This document shows, piece by piece, positions 32,864 through 45,251 of a DNA stretch of 64,000 nucleotides. Under the pieces are notes generated by a model. The model did no database searches. It was not told the DNA's origin and worked only from the letters and a program-made list of their open reading frames with translations. The stretch lies in NCBI GenBank assembly GCA_016648135.1, contig JADDOH010002048.1, positions 40,537 through 104,536 of the forward strand, given 5' to 3'. The position numbers were made by a program, and so were the translations under genes. The DNA comes from Agrypnia vestita (lineage: Eukaryota > Arthropoda > Insecta > Trichoptera > Phryganeidae). Each line of letters starts with the position of its first letter. The first letter of the stretch is position 1.

Positions 32864-33564
32864 ACAACACGGCATAATACCCCAGAAGACCCAAACCAGA
32901 AGATTTTGAGTGGCTGTGAAATCCTAAGAACATTATTATTTTAGTCATATTTCCAATTTGCAGTCTGATGTATTCTAATTGAATGTGACAGACAGACAAG
33001 AACGAAATTATTATGTTTGATTTTATTATATTTAGTTTTAGGTTTGAGCTAAAAGTCAGTTAAAAAAAATACAAATTATTTTCTATTCACGAATCTTAAA
33101 CTTCAAAATCCTGCAATTACTGTGTCCTGTAATTTTTCACAGATGAGTCCATTTTTGAGGTAGTTATTCTTCTCAGCTAATGTTAAAATTCAATTAATTA
33201 ATATAGAACAGTTTCTAGTTTGTTTATTAATAAAATTAATTTTATTGTTTTTGAATTGCTTGTTGCTTCAGTTACCTACGGATCCATTTCGTCACAGCGA
33301 GAAATGGTTTGCCATTTGGAAATATCGATTAGGGCTGCCCGTCCTTTCCGGTGGGCGGAGGGCGTGACGTGACGTCATGTTGGAAGCTGTACGCGTTCCT
33401 TTGACGTCTGTAATGGGTCACAATGTACCGGGACTCATGTGTACCCAGCACGCAGCATATGACGTCGACGCCATTGCAAATTTTTAGCACAGGCAAATTT
33501 TCCAATTTTCTATCAGAGCGGAAAATTAATATTCAAATACGACAGATTGTTACGTTTCTGTTTG

Positions 33565-33912
33565 TGGACGTTAAATTATAATGGAGGAGGACCTACAAAG
33601 TGGATAAATTTCTTCAATGAAGAGTGCACTCAAGTAGGGATGAAGATTAGTACTGCCAAAACAGAGATTATGGTCGTAGAAAGAGACCAAGAGCAGTGCT
33701 CGATCAGCATACAAGGGACCCAGCTGAAGAAAGTCGAAAAATTCAAATACCTCGGGGTGGAATTTTCTAGCGACGGGAGGCAGGAAAGTGAAATAGAAGA
33801 ATCGGAGCTGCAGCCGGCGTTCTACGATCTTTATATAGTGCGGAGATAAGACAATCCGAGCTTAGTGTCAAGGCAAAACTGACTATTTTCAGATCTGTGT
33901 ACAGGCCCACGA
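33565..33912 (+). pseudogene. LINE reverse transcriptase fragment
   Basis: The readable block is WINFFNEECTQVGMKIST then AKTEIMVVERD, GTQLKKVEKFKYLGVEF and SSDGRQESEIE. This is the region just after the catalytic YADD of insect non-LTR reverse transcriptases (KTEIMV and FKYLGV signatures). A frameshift near 33810 separates the continuation SELSVKAKLTIFRSVYRP. Both ends are truncated. Confidence 0.75.
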
Positions 33913-34984
33913 AATAACTTTCAATAAAATACACTACCATACCGATACTTTAATTAGAATAACGAATAAAAGAAAAAATATTCAGAAACAAATTACTTTG
34001 AAAATAATGAGACCTGTATCTATTGTATATCTATATACTGTATATCTATAAACTATTGTATATCTATAAACTGTATATCTAAAAACAGTTTATCTAAATT
34101 TCGTGTATTGGATAGCGGCGCTATTGCTTCTATTTGTATAGAATTGATACATTAATTCTTTTAACACTGTGGGCCTTTATTTTCAAGATTATTTACAGTA
34201 ACTTATCAAAAGAAATATAATAAAAATTACTTCGTACACGAAGTGCGAATTGATTAAATTTTGAAATATCGTGATTAAGATTGACATTTGAAATGTTTTT
34301 CGTCAACAAATCTATATTACTTTCGGTTTATGGTTTAAAAATTTATATAACTTTTACTTTTTGCAGCCAGATGGAGCTGACTTGCGAAACTTGTCAATTT
34401 TACGTGGAAATTTTTTATTTTAAAAATGCTTACTTTATTAAGAAACAATACACATTTTTTGTTGCCGTTGTCTTGTTTTAATTAGCCTTAGTGCGCGTCT
34501 CTGAGTGGCAGTAATTATAAAAAAAATGTTAGGTGAAAAATGTGCATTGCGTGGGATCACTAGTGAATAATTGTGTCATTATATCTTTCTTAATGACTTT
34601 AAAATTGCATTTTTAATCATCAGTAATCTCTAACGCAAATTCCATAATAAACTGTTCTGTCAAGTCCCGTTGCTGATGGATAGAAGTCACAGAAGATTTA
34701 GACATTAATTTCAAATCCATATTAATCAACAAAAAATTGACGACATAACTCGATTTGCAGATGCCATGAAGAGCTGCACACATGTTTGGAAAGAGGCAGT
34801 AAGGCAGGGTAAAAACTAAAATGACAACGATTAACACTATGAAATTTTTAATTTTATCCGTGTGAAAATTGTTAATGAAATTTTAAACGTGTCGTTTCAA
34901 AAATATTTTTAGTATGTTCTAATTTTTCAAGAACACAATACTGGATATTATCCCCAGGGGACATCATTAATCAAGATTTATTAT
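33913..34984. other. AT-rich intergenic stretch
   Basis: Nothing recognised. A few imperfect TATATCTATAAACTGTA repeats occur near 34020-34090. Confidence 0.4.
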
Positions 34985-35268
34985 AGACGTCTCATAGACG
35001 AAACTATTTTTTATATGGGAAAATAAGTATGGAAGTCTTTTTGGGTGTTCATAGGGCTTACGACCTATCGTACGGCTGGCTTAAGTGATTACTTTACATA
35101 ATATAACGTTCACCAATTCCACCCCTGAGAGACTACCACACAAAGCAAATTTTGGAAGTTGTATACATGTTTAACTTGCACACCTTGTTTCGTATGGGAG
35201 TTGTACTTTTCAAAAAAGACTTCCATACCTAACTTCTCATATAAAAAATAGTTTCGTCTCTATGAAAC
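34985..35268. mobile_element. MITE with GTCTC...GACGAAACT ends
   Basis: The left arm contains GTCTCATAGACGAAACTATT, TTTATATGGGAAAATAAG and GTATGGAAGTC. The right arm is the imperfect complement, ending AATAGTTTCGTCTCTATG. The same arm sequence bounds 52931-53134, so this is a small family. Internal sequence includes AGGGCTTACGACCTATC, matched at 53020-53035. Confidence 0.65.
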
Positions 35269-35419
35269 ATTTACAATATATTTTCAAAAACTAATCAACC
35301 AATTGAAATGAATCAAAGCTTATTTTATTTTTAATAAGTTCCTTTATGTTCTGAGCCTATCAGAATTGTCTTGAAACAAAAATATTTTCTTGTTAAAATA
35401 CGATCTAAATTTTACGTTT

Positions 35420-35586
35420 AACAAGCTGATATTTTTTACGCTTCAACAGGCCCTATTACAAAAGCGAAACATATCACAAAACACCCAGGCTTGAGTAAAT
35501 CACATAGATTAATTGTGACTTCACCGGGAATCGAGCCCGGAACCCTCAGTGTGAGAAGCCATTGTCACTGGGCTACGAGGGCCGCC
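35420..35586 (-). mobile_element. tRNA-derived SINE, minus strand
   Basis: On the minus strand it starts GGCGGCCCTCGTAGCCCAGT, giving the A box TAGCCCAGTGA. A B box GGCTCGATTCC follows, then GGTGAAGTCACAATTAATC. The body includes GTTTCGCTTTTGTAATAGGG as in the 45549 copy. Both Pol III boxes are close to consensus. Confidence 0.75.
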
Positions 35587-35984
35587 TCGTACTTTGTCTT
35601 ATATAATTATTTTTTAATTATTCTAGTACTTGCTACAGCGAACACTTTTCTGATAACAATTTTATTACTTTTATTTCTTCAGATTGCAACCGAAGACAAT
35701 TGCAAACCCCGATAATTCTAAATTCCACATAATTCGAAATTTTAAAATTATAATGTCCCAAAATGTTATTTTCATAGTGTTATTTTCATTAGATTAACCA
35801 CGATAATTCGAAAACCCCGGTTATTTATAATTTGAAATAATTTTTAGCCCCTTGTACCATACATAAATCAATATATTTTAGGTCACATAACTCGAATGTT
35901 TTTTTTGATTTGATGAAATTGAAAAAATATTTTTAAGTGCGCTTATTTTTTTGTAGTTTAAGCCGTTTTTGTTTTACTTGAAAA

Positions 35985-36240
35985 AATCCTGTAATTCACC
36001 TACTGGAGAGTCTTCAATGTCTTCGTTATTTATTGTCAATAAATAATTATTCATATCTTTCTTACTAATAACCATGAATTTGCTTTTGGAGACGTTTAAT
36101 TCTAATTTATTTCCAGTTAACCAGATGTTTGCTATGAATTCTCTTTCAATTTGTATTCTAAATACACATTCATTAATATTATTTCCAGTTTTGTATATTT
36201 ATGTTTCGTCTGCAAATAATATTTCCCCTGAACTTTAAGA
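35985..36240 (-). pseudogene. LINE reverse transcriptase palm fragment
   Basis: The minus strand reads GEILFADETYIYKTG with FADE at the position of the usual YADD/FADD catalytic box, then IEREFIANIWLTGNKLELN and SKSKFMVISKK and LTINNEDIED. The layout (catalytic box, about 35 residues, KSKFMV) is that of a non-LTR reverse transcriptase. The second catalytic acidic residue has changed and frameshifts are present. Confidence 0.55.
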
Positions 36241-36335
36241 CAGTCTATGAATGATGACTGCCGTAAATAAGTGAACGGGTATTTGTATTTGGGAAGTATG
36301 TTAACTAGGTACGGCAAGATTTAGAAGGATATCGA

Positions 36336-36505
36336 AAGGAAGGTGATTGCGGGAAAACTGTGAATGGTGCTCTGCCAATAGAAACGTGCGACACGAAGCA
36401 AGATTACCTGTGCATGAAGTGCATTAGTGTACTGAATTGTGGAAAGGACGTTTGAAATTGGCAAAAAGAACGAACGAAGACAAAATGCGGTGGAAATGCA
36501 AATTA
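36336..36505 (+). pseudogene. Possible cysteine-rich coding fragment
   Basis: One frame reads EGDCGKTVNGALPIETC, then DYLCMKCISVLNCGKDV, a TGA stop, and NWQKERTKTKCGG. Seven cysteines in about 55 codons, in a spacing unlike the neighbouring AT-rich noise, resemble exons of secreted cysteine-rich insect proteins. A candidate acceptor (TTTAG) precedes it. I cannot name a family. It may be a decayed exon or chance. Confidence 0.22.
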
Positions 36506-36650
36506 AATTAAATTCATAAAACCCTTTTATTGAAAATATTTATTTTTAGACGGTCAATAATATTGATATGCGCGTGTGTTGAAAATCGATGTAAAATAGA
36601 GTGAAAATAAAAATTGAGATTCATAGAAAAATAGAGAAATTTTAGTAAAA

Positions 36651-37633
36651 ATGAAAGACACATTTAGTAATCCAAAATTTACGAATACTGGGGTGCCCCA
36701 GGGATCTATTCTTGGTCCACTACTGTATATTATTTATGTATCTACTATGTCTAAAATCTTTAAGTATGTTAAGCATTTTGTGTATGCTGATGATACTGCT
36801 CTTGTGATCTCCCACAAGGATGTAAGATGGGTGGAAAATTGTATGCAAGAAGATTATAATGCTTTACTTAAATGGTCTCATGATATGGGTTTAATTATTA
36901 ATGCAAAAAAACTAAAGTCATGCATGTAAGGTCACCTCATATAACTGTGACTAATCAAATAAATATTATTTCCCATAATTTTGATTGCTTGCATTCCGGA
37001 ATTAATGCATCGTGTAATTGTGAAAAAATTGAATTAGTTAATGAATACGTATATCTTGGTATTACCATAGATACATTTTTCAAATGGGATATTCAGGTAA
37101 ATAAGGTATGTAAGAGGTTGAGAACTGTATTGGGATGTATGCACAAGATTAAATACTATGTTCCGATACAGACTATGAAAACTATATATCAATCTTTAGC
37201 GGAATCGGTAATAAGGTATGGAATAACTAGCTGGGGTCTAACTTGCAAAACTAATATTAGAAAAATTCAAAATATTCAAAATTCGGCTATAAAATTAATA
37301 AATAAAGAAAGTGCTACTAAAGATATACAGGAACTCTTCAAGAAACAAGGCTCTGTGCCAATTAATGCTATCTTGTGGTACAAACTAATTACACGATATC
37401 ATGAAGATGGGACATATAAGCATAGATTGATTCATAAACATAGTACCAGATTTACGGTTAAAGAAGGACTATGAATACCGAAGGTCATAAATAAATATGG
37501 ACAAAGAACATTAAAATATATCATACCAAAAATATTAAATAAAATCCCATGTCGTGTCAAAATGGATATTAATAAAAAAGGGCAAAATACAGAATTAATG
37601 AATATGTTATTAAATAAAAGAGACTTATTTTGA
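36651..37633 (+). pseudogene. Non-LTR retrotransposon reverse transcriptase, C-terminal half
   Basis: The segment begins with TNTGVPQGSILGPLLYIIY (palm motif B) and FVYADDTALVIS (catalytic YADD). After a one-base slip in the A-run at about 36903-36910, it continues VMHVRSPHI, EYVYLGITIDTFFKWDI and YQSLAESVIRYGITSWG. An in-frame TGA at 37472-37474 interrupts it. The same frame then runs IPKVINKYGQRTLKYIIPK to the terminal stop at 37631. It ends downstream in an A-rich (AAATA)n tail at about 37838-37890. Only two breaks interrupt about 330 codons, so the copy is fairly young but 5'-truncated. The clade is not resolved; Jockey/CR1-like is possible. Confidence 0.8.
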
Positions 37634-38423
37634 TTTTGGTAATATTTGTATTTTTTTTTTATTCGTATTTTTTCTTGTATTGTTGTATAGTATTGTTGAT
37701 TTGTATTTGAGTTTATAAGATCTATTGTAATTAATTAATATGAATGTATTTCTGGTAAATACAATTTATTTATATATATGTATTGATGCAACTACAGACA
37801 AATATCAATGTGATGTTTTGTGGGTCTGAGATGTAAAAAAAAATAAAAAATTAATAAATAAATAAATAAAATAAAAAATAAAAAATCTCTATTTTTTCTA
37901 ATAAAAAATAATAAAAATAAATTACTCATAAAAAATAATTAATAATTATTAAAAGCAATTTATATTTAATTTCATTTCTTCCTCTAAATTTTCCTTCTAT
38001 ATTTTCTATACATATCTTTTCTTCTTTCATATTTTATATAAATTTTGCCTGAAATAGTAAATAAATTAAAATAAAAATTTAACTTACCCGATCAATTTTT
38101 TGAAAATGTAATTTTTTTTTAGTGATTACGATTTTATAAATTTAACACATTATATTTGCTGAAAATATGGATGTTTTGACGTAAATGTGTAGTGCATTGG
38201 CCGTGGTTGCGCAATATTAAATATCACTGATGAAATAATTTTTCGATGCTTCGTCTTAATATAATAACAACAACGAAAATGTCGATCGCAGTGCAATGTG
38301 TTTGTGTTTTGTGATGCGTTGGACGTATAAAATCAATAACCGAATAATATCGAGATTAAACAAGTCCACGAAAGATGTGTGCAATAATGTTATAACTCTG
38401 TTTTCATTCGGATATTAAGCATA

Positions 38424-38735
38424 CAGGGTTATTTGTAAAACATTAATAACCTCGCAGGACCATATTCCTGGCGTGATTATGAGTCGAAAATGTTCAAGCT
38501 ATCATGACCTAATATCAATAGTTATGGAGATATGCGGCATCAAAGTTTGCATTTTTTTTTAATATTTCTGATTTATTTTTTGTAAAACGTTAGACTATCA
38601 TTACAGTAACTCATATCGATTACGAAAAATTCACTCGTTTCAATACGAGTTAAATAAAATGATATAACATTGAAAAAATTCCAATTGGAATGTTTTCCAA
38701 TTGGAATTGAGGTAAACATTTCAATGATTTATTTT
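38424..38735. mobile_element. Palindromic TA-type MITE, copy 6 (right arm lost)
   Basis: The left end CAGGGTTATTTGTAAAAC follows TA. The left arm is complete to the central ATTCCAATTGGAATG palindrome; the right arm fades after about 38735. Confidence 0.75.
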
Positions 38736-39639
38736 ATTGCTTTTGTTTCATTGTAGTTTGCAAGATTCATTTTCTTAAAAATATATTTCTACCTTTTAAA
38801 ACGCGAATATATCACAGATTATATATTTTATTTGAAGAGTAGGTATTTTATAGCATTTAGTGATTACTGTAAATGTCAAAATATTAACAATATATAATAA
38901 AATGCTTATGCCAAGTATCAAAATATTATTTCATCAATTGTGGGTTATGACAGCAAAGGCAGCAATATCAAAAAATATTTAATGCAGTCTATAATATATA
39001 CTAATTTATAATGTACTGAATCCGAGATTATATAAATAAAATGCCTCTTAATTAATAATAAACATGATTTGGAAAGGGATAGACACATAAAATTTAGAAT
39101 TTAGTATATTTTTAATTAGTAATCCTCAGTGACTGCGTTAATTTTATTTTGTACATACATATAGGTATTGATTTTATACACCACAATTATAATATTTTTA
39201 ACTAATTTGAATGTATAGAATTTACAAAAAATATAACGTAAGAATAAAAATAGAAGAGAAAAAATATTTTCGCAAAATCATACAAGAAATATTTTGACAA
39301 TATTTTGAGAGTTTAAGTTTGTTTTCGTTTTTGGTTCCGTTATGATTTAAAATAAAACGAGGATAATTATGCATAAGCCTAAAAAACTAAAACATGAATG
39401 TCACTTGTTCTCTGTTGGAGGTGAAGATAAATATTTGGCTTGGAGTCGTGATTTATCTATGATCGGAGTCAGGCAGGCTCGCCTTCCCCTTCGCTGGATG
39501 CCTCCACACCCTCATTATAGAAGGCTGTGTGAAGAATTAGGGGTGACCGCGAGAACGGGGTATTGGGGAGCTGGCGGAAGAAGTGTCCACACTCAAATAA
39601 TAAACATAAAGTTTTAATAATTCACACTCCTAGTGACCA
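38736..39639. other. Intergenic stretch left of the satellite
   Basis: AT-rich to 39360. An 82-codon ORF (39369-39617) reads SRDLSMIGVRQARLPLRW and PPHPHYRRLCEELGV. Its composition is more protein-like than the surroundings, but I do not recognise it and no gene structure is visible. Confidence 0.3.
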
Positions 39640-42600
39640 GGTATGACATTCTGAAATGCGGTATGAACACTGTTAAAATGACGTTAAAGTTTCGTCGCGT
39701 TTGGTCACAATCTTCAAATATGTGAGAAACACATAACGCAAATTTTCTCACTTGGACCAGCAAATTTCTTACTAAGACCGCAAAAAATGTTGAATTTTTT
39801 TATCGCATTGCCAGAAATGGACCGTGCTGTATGCAAACTGTTTAATGTTGTTAAGATTTCGTCGCGTTTGGTCACAATCTTCAAATATGTGAGAAACACA
39901 TAACGCAAATTTTCTCACTTGGACCGGCAAATTTCTTACTAGGACCGCAAAAATTATTGAATTTTTTTATCGCATTGCCAGCAATGAACCGTGCTATATG
40001 CACACTGTTAAATGATGTTAAAATTTCGTCGCGTTTGGTCACAATCTTCAAATATGTGAGAAACACATAACGTAAATTTTCTCACTTGGACCAGAAAATT
40101 TCTTACTAGGACCGCAAAAAAAGTTGAATTTTTTTATTGCATTGCCAGCAATGGACCGTGCTAGATGCACACTTTTAAATGATGTTAAAGATTCGTCGCG
40201 TTTGGTCACAATCTTCAAATATGTGAGAAACACATAACGCAAATTTCTCACTTGGACCAGAAAATTTCTTACTAAGACAGCAAAAAAATGTTGAATTTTT
40301 TTATCGCATTGCCAGAAATGGACCGTGCTGTATGCAAACTGTTTAATGTTGTTAAAATTTCGTCGCGTTTGGTCACAATCTTCAAATATGTGAGAAAAAC
40401 ATAACGCAAATTTTCTCACTTGGACCGGCAAATTTCTTACTAGGATCGCAAAAATTGTCGAATTTTTTTATCGCATTGCCAGCAATGAACCGTGCTGTAT
40501 GCACACTGTTAAATGATGTTAAAGTTTCGTCGCGTTTGGTCACAATCTTCAAATATGTGAGAAACACATAACGTAAATTTTCTCACTTGGACCAGCAAAT
40601 TTCTTACTAGGACCGCAAAAAAAGTTGAATTTTTTTATTGCATTGCAGGCAATGGACCGTGCTAGATGCACACTTTTAAATGATGTTAAAGATTCGTCGC
40701 GTTTGGTCACAATCTTCAAATATGTGAGAAACACATAACGCAAATTTTCTCACTTGGACCGGCAAATTTCTTACTAGGACCGCAAAAATTGTTGAATTTT
40801 TTTATCGCATTGCTAGCAATGAACCGTGCTGTATGCACACTGTTAAATGATGTTAAAATTTCGTCGCGTTTGGTCACAATCTTCAAATATGTGAGAAACA
40901 CATAACGTAAATTTTCTCACTTGGATAAGCAAATTTCTTACTAGGACCGCAAAAAAAGTTTAATTTTTTTATTGCATTGCCAGCAATGGACCGTGCTAGA
41001 TGCACACTTTTAAATGATGTTAAAGATTCGTCGCGTTTGGTCACAATCTTCAAATATGTGAGAAACACATAACGCAAATTTTCTCACTTGGACCGGCAAA
41101 TTTCTTACTAGGACCGCAAAAATTGTTGAATTTTTTTATCGCATTGCCAGCAATGACCGTGCTGTATGCACACTGTTAAATGATGTTAAAATTTCGTCGC
41201 GTTTGGTCACAATCTTCAAATATGTGAGAAACACATAACGCAAATTTTCTCACTTGGACCGGCAAATTTCTTACTAGGACCGCAAAAATTGTGGATTTTT
41301 TTATCGCATTGCCAGCAATGAACCGTGCTGTATGCACACTATTAAATGATGTTAAAATTTCGTCGCGTTTGGTCACAATCTTCAAATATGTGAGAAACAC
41401 ATAACGTAAATTTTCTCACTTGGACCAGCAAATTTCTTACTAGGACCGCAAAAAAAGTTGAATTTTTTTATTGCATTGCCAGCAATGGACCGTGCTAGAT
41501 GCACACTTTTAAATGATGTTAAAGATTCGTCGCGTTTGGTCACAATCTTCAAATATGTGAGAAACACATAACGCAAATTTTCTCACTTGGACCGGCAAAT
41601 TTCTTACTAGGACCGCAAAAATTGTTGAATTTTTATATCGCATTGCCAGCAATGGACCGTGCTAGATGCACACTTTTAAATGATGTTAAAGATTCGTCGC
41701 GTTTGGTCACAATCTTCAAATATGTCAGAAACACATAACGCAAATTTTCTCACTTGGACCGGCAAATTTCTTACTAGGACCGCAAAAATTGTTGAATTTT
41801 TTTATCGCATTGCCAGCAATGAACCGTGCTGTATGCACACTATTAAATGATGTTAAAATTTCGTCGCGTTTGGTCACAATCTTCATATAAGTGAGAAACA
41901 CATAACGTAAATTTTCTCACTTGGACCAGCAAATTTCTTACTAGGACCGCAAAAAAAGTTGAATTTTTTTATTGCATATCCAGCAATGGACCGTGCTAGA
42001 TGCACACTTTTAAATGATGTTTAATATTCGTCGCGTTTTGTCACAATCTTCAAATATGTGAGAAACACATAACATAAATTTTCTCAATTGGACCAGCAAA
42101 TTTCTTACTAGGACCGCAAAAAAGTTGAATTTTTTTATTGCATTGCCAGCAATCGACCGTGCTAGATGCACACTTTTAAATGATGTTAAAGATTCGTCGC
42201 GTTTGGTCACAATCTTCAAATATGTGAGAAACACATAACGCAAATTTTCTCACTTGGACCAGCAAATTTCTTACTAGGACCGCAAAAAAAATTGAATTTT
42301 TTTATTGCATTGCCATCAATGGAACGTGCTGTATGCACACTGTTAAATGATGTTAAAGATTCGTCGCATTTGGTCAAAATCATCAAATATGTGAGAAACA
42401 CATAACGCAAATTTTCTCACTTGGACCGGCAAATTTCTTACTAGGACCGCAAAAATTGTTGAATTTTTTTATCGCATTGCCAGCAATGAACCGTGCTGTA
42501 TGTACACTTTTAAATGATGTTAAAGATTCGTCGCGTTTGGTCACAATCTTCAAATATGTGAGAAACACATAACGCAAATTTTCTCACTTGGATCGGCAAA

Positions 42601-45188
42601 TTTCTTACTAGGACCGCAAAAATTGTTGAATTTTTTTATCGCATTGCCAGCAATGAACCGTGCTGTATGCACACTGTTAAATGATGTAAAAATTTCGTCG
42701 CGTTTGGTCAAAATCTTCAAATATGTGAGAAACACATAACGTAAATTTTCTCACTTGGACCAGCAAATTTCTTACTAGGACCGCAAAAAAAGTTGAATTT
42801 TTTTATTGCATTGCCAGCAATGGACCGTGCTAGATGCACACTTTTAAATGATGTTAAAGATTCGTCGCGTTTGGTCACAATCTTCAAATATGTGAGAAAC
42901 ACATAACGTAAATTTTCACACTTGGACCGGCAAATTTCTTACTAGGACCGCAAAAATTGTTGAATTTTTTTATCGCGTTGCCAGCAATGAACCGTGCTGT
43001 ATGCACACTGTTAAATGATGTTAAAATTTCGTCGCGTTTGGTCACAATCTTCAAATATGTGAGAAACACATAACGCAAATTTTCTCACTTGGACCGGCAA
43101 ATTTCTTACTAGGACCGCAAAAATTGTGGATTTTTTTATCGCATTGCCAGCAATGAACCGTGCTGTATGCACACTGTTAAATGATGTTAAAGATTCGTCG
43201 CGTTTGGTCACAATCTTCAAATATGTGAGAAACACATAACGCAAATTTTCTCACTTGGACCGGCAAATTTCTTACTAGGACCGCAAAAATTGTTGAATTT
43301 TTTTATCGCATTGCTAGCAATGAACCGTGCTGTATGCACACTGTTAAATGATGTAAAAATTTCGTCGCGTTCGGTCACAATCTTCAAATATGTGAGAAAC
43401 ACATAACGTAAATTTTCTCACTTGGACCGGCAAATTTCTTACTAGGACCGCAAAAATTGTTGAATTTTTTTATTGCATTGCCAGCAATGGACCGTGCTAG
43501 ATGCACACTTTTAAATGATTTTAAAGATTCGTCGCGTTTGGTCACAATCTTCAAATATGTGAGAAACACATAACGAAAATTTTCTCACTTGGACCGGCAA
43601 ACTTCTTACTAGGACCGCAAAAATTGTTGAATTTTTTTATCGCATTGCCAGCAATGAACCGTGCTGTAGGCACACTGTTAAATGATGTTAAAATTTCGTC
43701 GCGTTTGGTCACAATCTTCAAATATGTGAGAAACACATAACGTAAATTTTCTCACTTGGACCAGCAAATTTCTTACTAGGACCGCAAAAAAAGTTGAATT
43801 TTTTTATTGCATTGCCAGCAATGGACCGTGCTAGATGCACACTTTTAAATGATGTTAAAATTTCGTCGCGTTTGGTCACAATCTTCAAATATGTGAGAAA
43901 CACATAACGCAAATTTTCTCACTTGGACCGGCAAATTTCTTACTAGGACCGCAAAAATTGTTGAATTTTTTTATTGCATTGCCAGCAATGGACCGTGCTA
44001 GATGCACACTTTTAAATGATGTTAAAGATTCGTCGCGTTTGGTCACAATCTTCAAATATGTGAGAAACACATAACGCAAATTTTCTCACTTGGACCAGCA
44101 AATTTCTTACTAGGACCGCAAAAAAAGTTGAATTTTTTTATTGCATTGCCAGCAATGGACCGTGCTAGATGCACACTTTTAAATGATGTTAAAGATTCGT
44201 CGCGTTTGGTCACAATCTTCAAATATGTGAGAAACACATAACGCAAATTTTCTCACTTGGACCGGCAAATTTCTTACTAGGACCGCAAAAATTGTTGAAT
44301 TTTTTTATCGCATTGCCAGCAATGAACCGTGCTGTTTGCACACTGTTAAATGATGTTAAAATTTTGTCGCGTTTGGTCACAATCTTCAAATATGTGAGAA
44401 ACACATAACGCAAAATTTTCTCACTTGGACCGGCAAATTTCTTACTAGGACCGCAAAAATTGTTGAATTTTTTTATCGCATTGCCAGCAATGAACCGTGC
44501 TGTATGCACACTGTTAAATGATGTTAAAATTTCGTCGCGTTTGGTCACAATCTTCAAATATGTGAGAAACACATAACGTAAATTTTCTCACTTGGACCAG
44601 CAAATTTCTTACTAGGACCGCAAAAAAAGTTGAATTTTTTTATTGCATTGCAGCAATGCCGTGCTAATGCAGACGTCGTTTGGTCTCTTCAAATATGTGA
44701 GAAACACATAACGTAAATTTTCACACTTTCTTAAATGATGCATTGCCAAATGGACCGTGCTAGATGCACACCTTTAAATGATGTTAAAGATTCGTCGCGT
44801 TTGGTCACAATCTTCAAATATGTGAGAAACACATAACGCAAATTTTCTCACTTGGACCAGCAAATTTCTTACTAGGACCGCAAAAAAAATTGAATTTTTT
44901 TATTGCATTGCCAGCAATGGACTGTGCTAGATGCACACTTTTAAATGATGTTAAAGATTCGTCGCGTTTGGTCACAATCTTCAAATATGTGAGAAACACA
45001 TTACGCAAATTTTCTCACTTGGACCGGCAAATTTCTTACTAGGACCGCAAAAAAAGTTTTTTTTTTTTATTGCATTGCCAGCAATGGACCGTGCTAGATG
45101 CACACTTTTAAATGATGTTAAAGATTCGTCGCGTTTGGTCACAATCTTCAAATATGTGAGAAACATATAACGCAAATTTTCTCACTTG
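39640..45188. repeat. 167-bp satellite array, about 33 monomers
   Basis: The monomer TTCGTCGCGTTTGGTCACAA, ATATGTGAGAAACACATAAC, TTTCTCACTTGGACC, TTCTTACTAGGACCGC and TTGCATTGCCAGCAATG recurs every 167 bp. Two main types alternate: type A (AAAAAAAGTTGAA, GACCGTGCTAGATGCACACT, GTTAAAGATTCG) and type B (AAAAATTGTTGAA, GAACCGTGCTGTATGCACAC, GTTAAAATTTCG). A third type C (CCAGAAATGG, TATGCAAACTGTTTAATG) occurs at 39811 and 40312, exactly three monomers apart. The minus-strand ORFs of 61-64 codons in each unit are by-products of the repeat: 167 is not a multiple of 3 and no unit keeps a frame. The monomer length is close to one nucleosome and typical of centromeric or heterochromatic satellites. 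Confidence 0.95.
44630..44762. repeat. Scrambled satellite monomers
   Basis: Within the array, the units between 44630 and 44762 contain many small deletions and misplaced words (GCAGCAATGCCGTGCTAATG, GACGTCGTTTGGTCTCTTC, TTCACACTTTCTTAAATGAT), while units on both sides are regular. This is either a degraded unit or a consensus error. Confidence 0.7.
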
Positions 45189-45251
45189 GGCAAAAAATGG
45201 CACTCTGAGATATTTGGATTCAAAGTTTCAAATCTCAGAAAGAAATTAATG

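Larger units (their letters stand above)
32397..32935 (+). mobile_element. Penelope-like retroelement 3' end with inverted terminal repeats
   Basis: The left boundary TCTGGTTTGAGTCTTCTGG and ATTATGCCGTGTTGTACCGA is inverted at the right as TCGGTACAACACGGCATAAT and CCCCAGAAGACCCAAACCAG. Between lie the last codons of a Penelope polyprotein (32444-32590), three irregular repeats of CGACACGGTATTGC (32646, 32694, 32751) and a hammerhead-like motif. A further stretch GATTTTGAGTGGCTGTGAAA and CCTAAGAAC at the right end matches the insertion at 21100-21275. Confidence 0.7.

Noticed and set aside
39690..39710. CENP-B box in the satellite monomer (TTTCGTCGCG)
   Set aside because: Only the first six positions resemble the box; the conserved GGAA and CGGGA parts are absent.
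39714..45175. A family of 61-127-codon minus-strand ORFs repeated about 25 times
   Set aside because: They are by-products of the 167-bp satellite; 167 is not divisible by 3, units do not share one frame, and each ends at the same stop words.
39640..45188. CRISPR-like array
   Set aside because: There are no short constant repeats separated by unique spacers; whole 167-bp units repeat, in a eukaryotic context.
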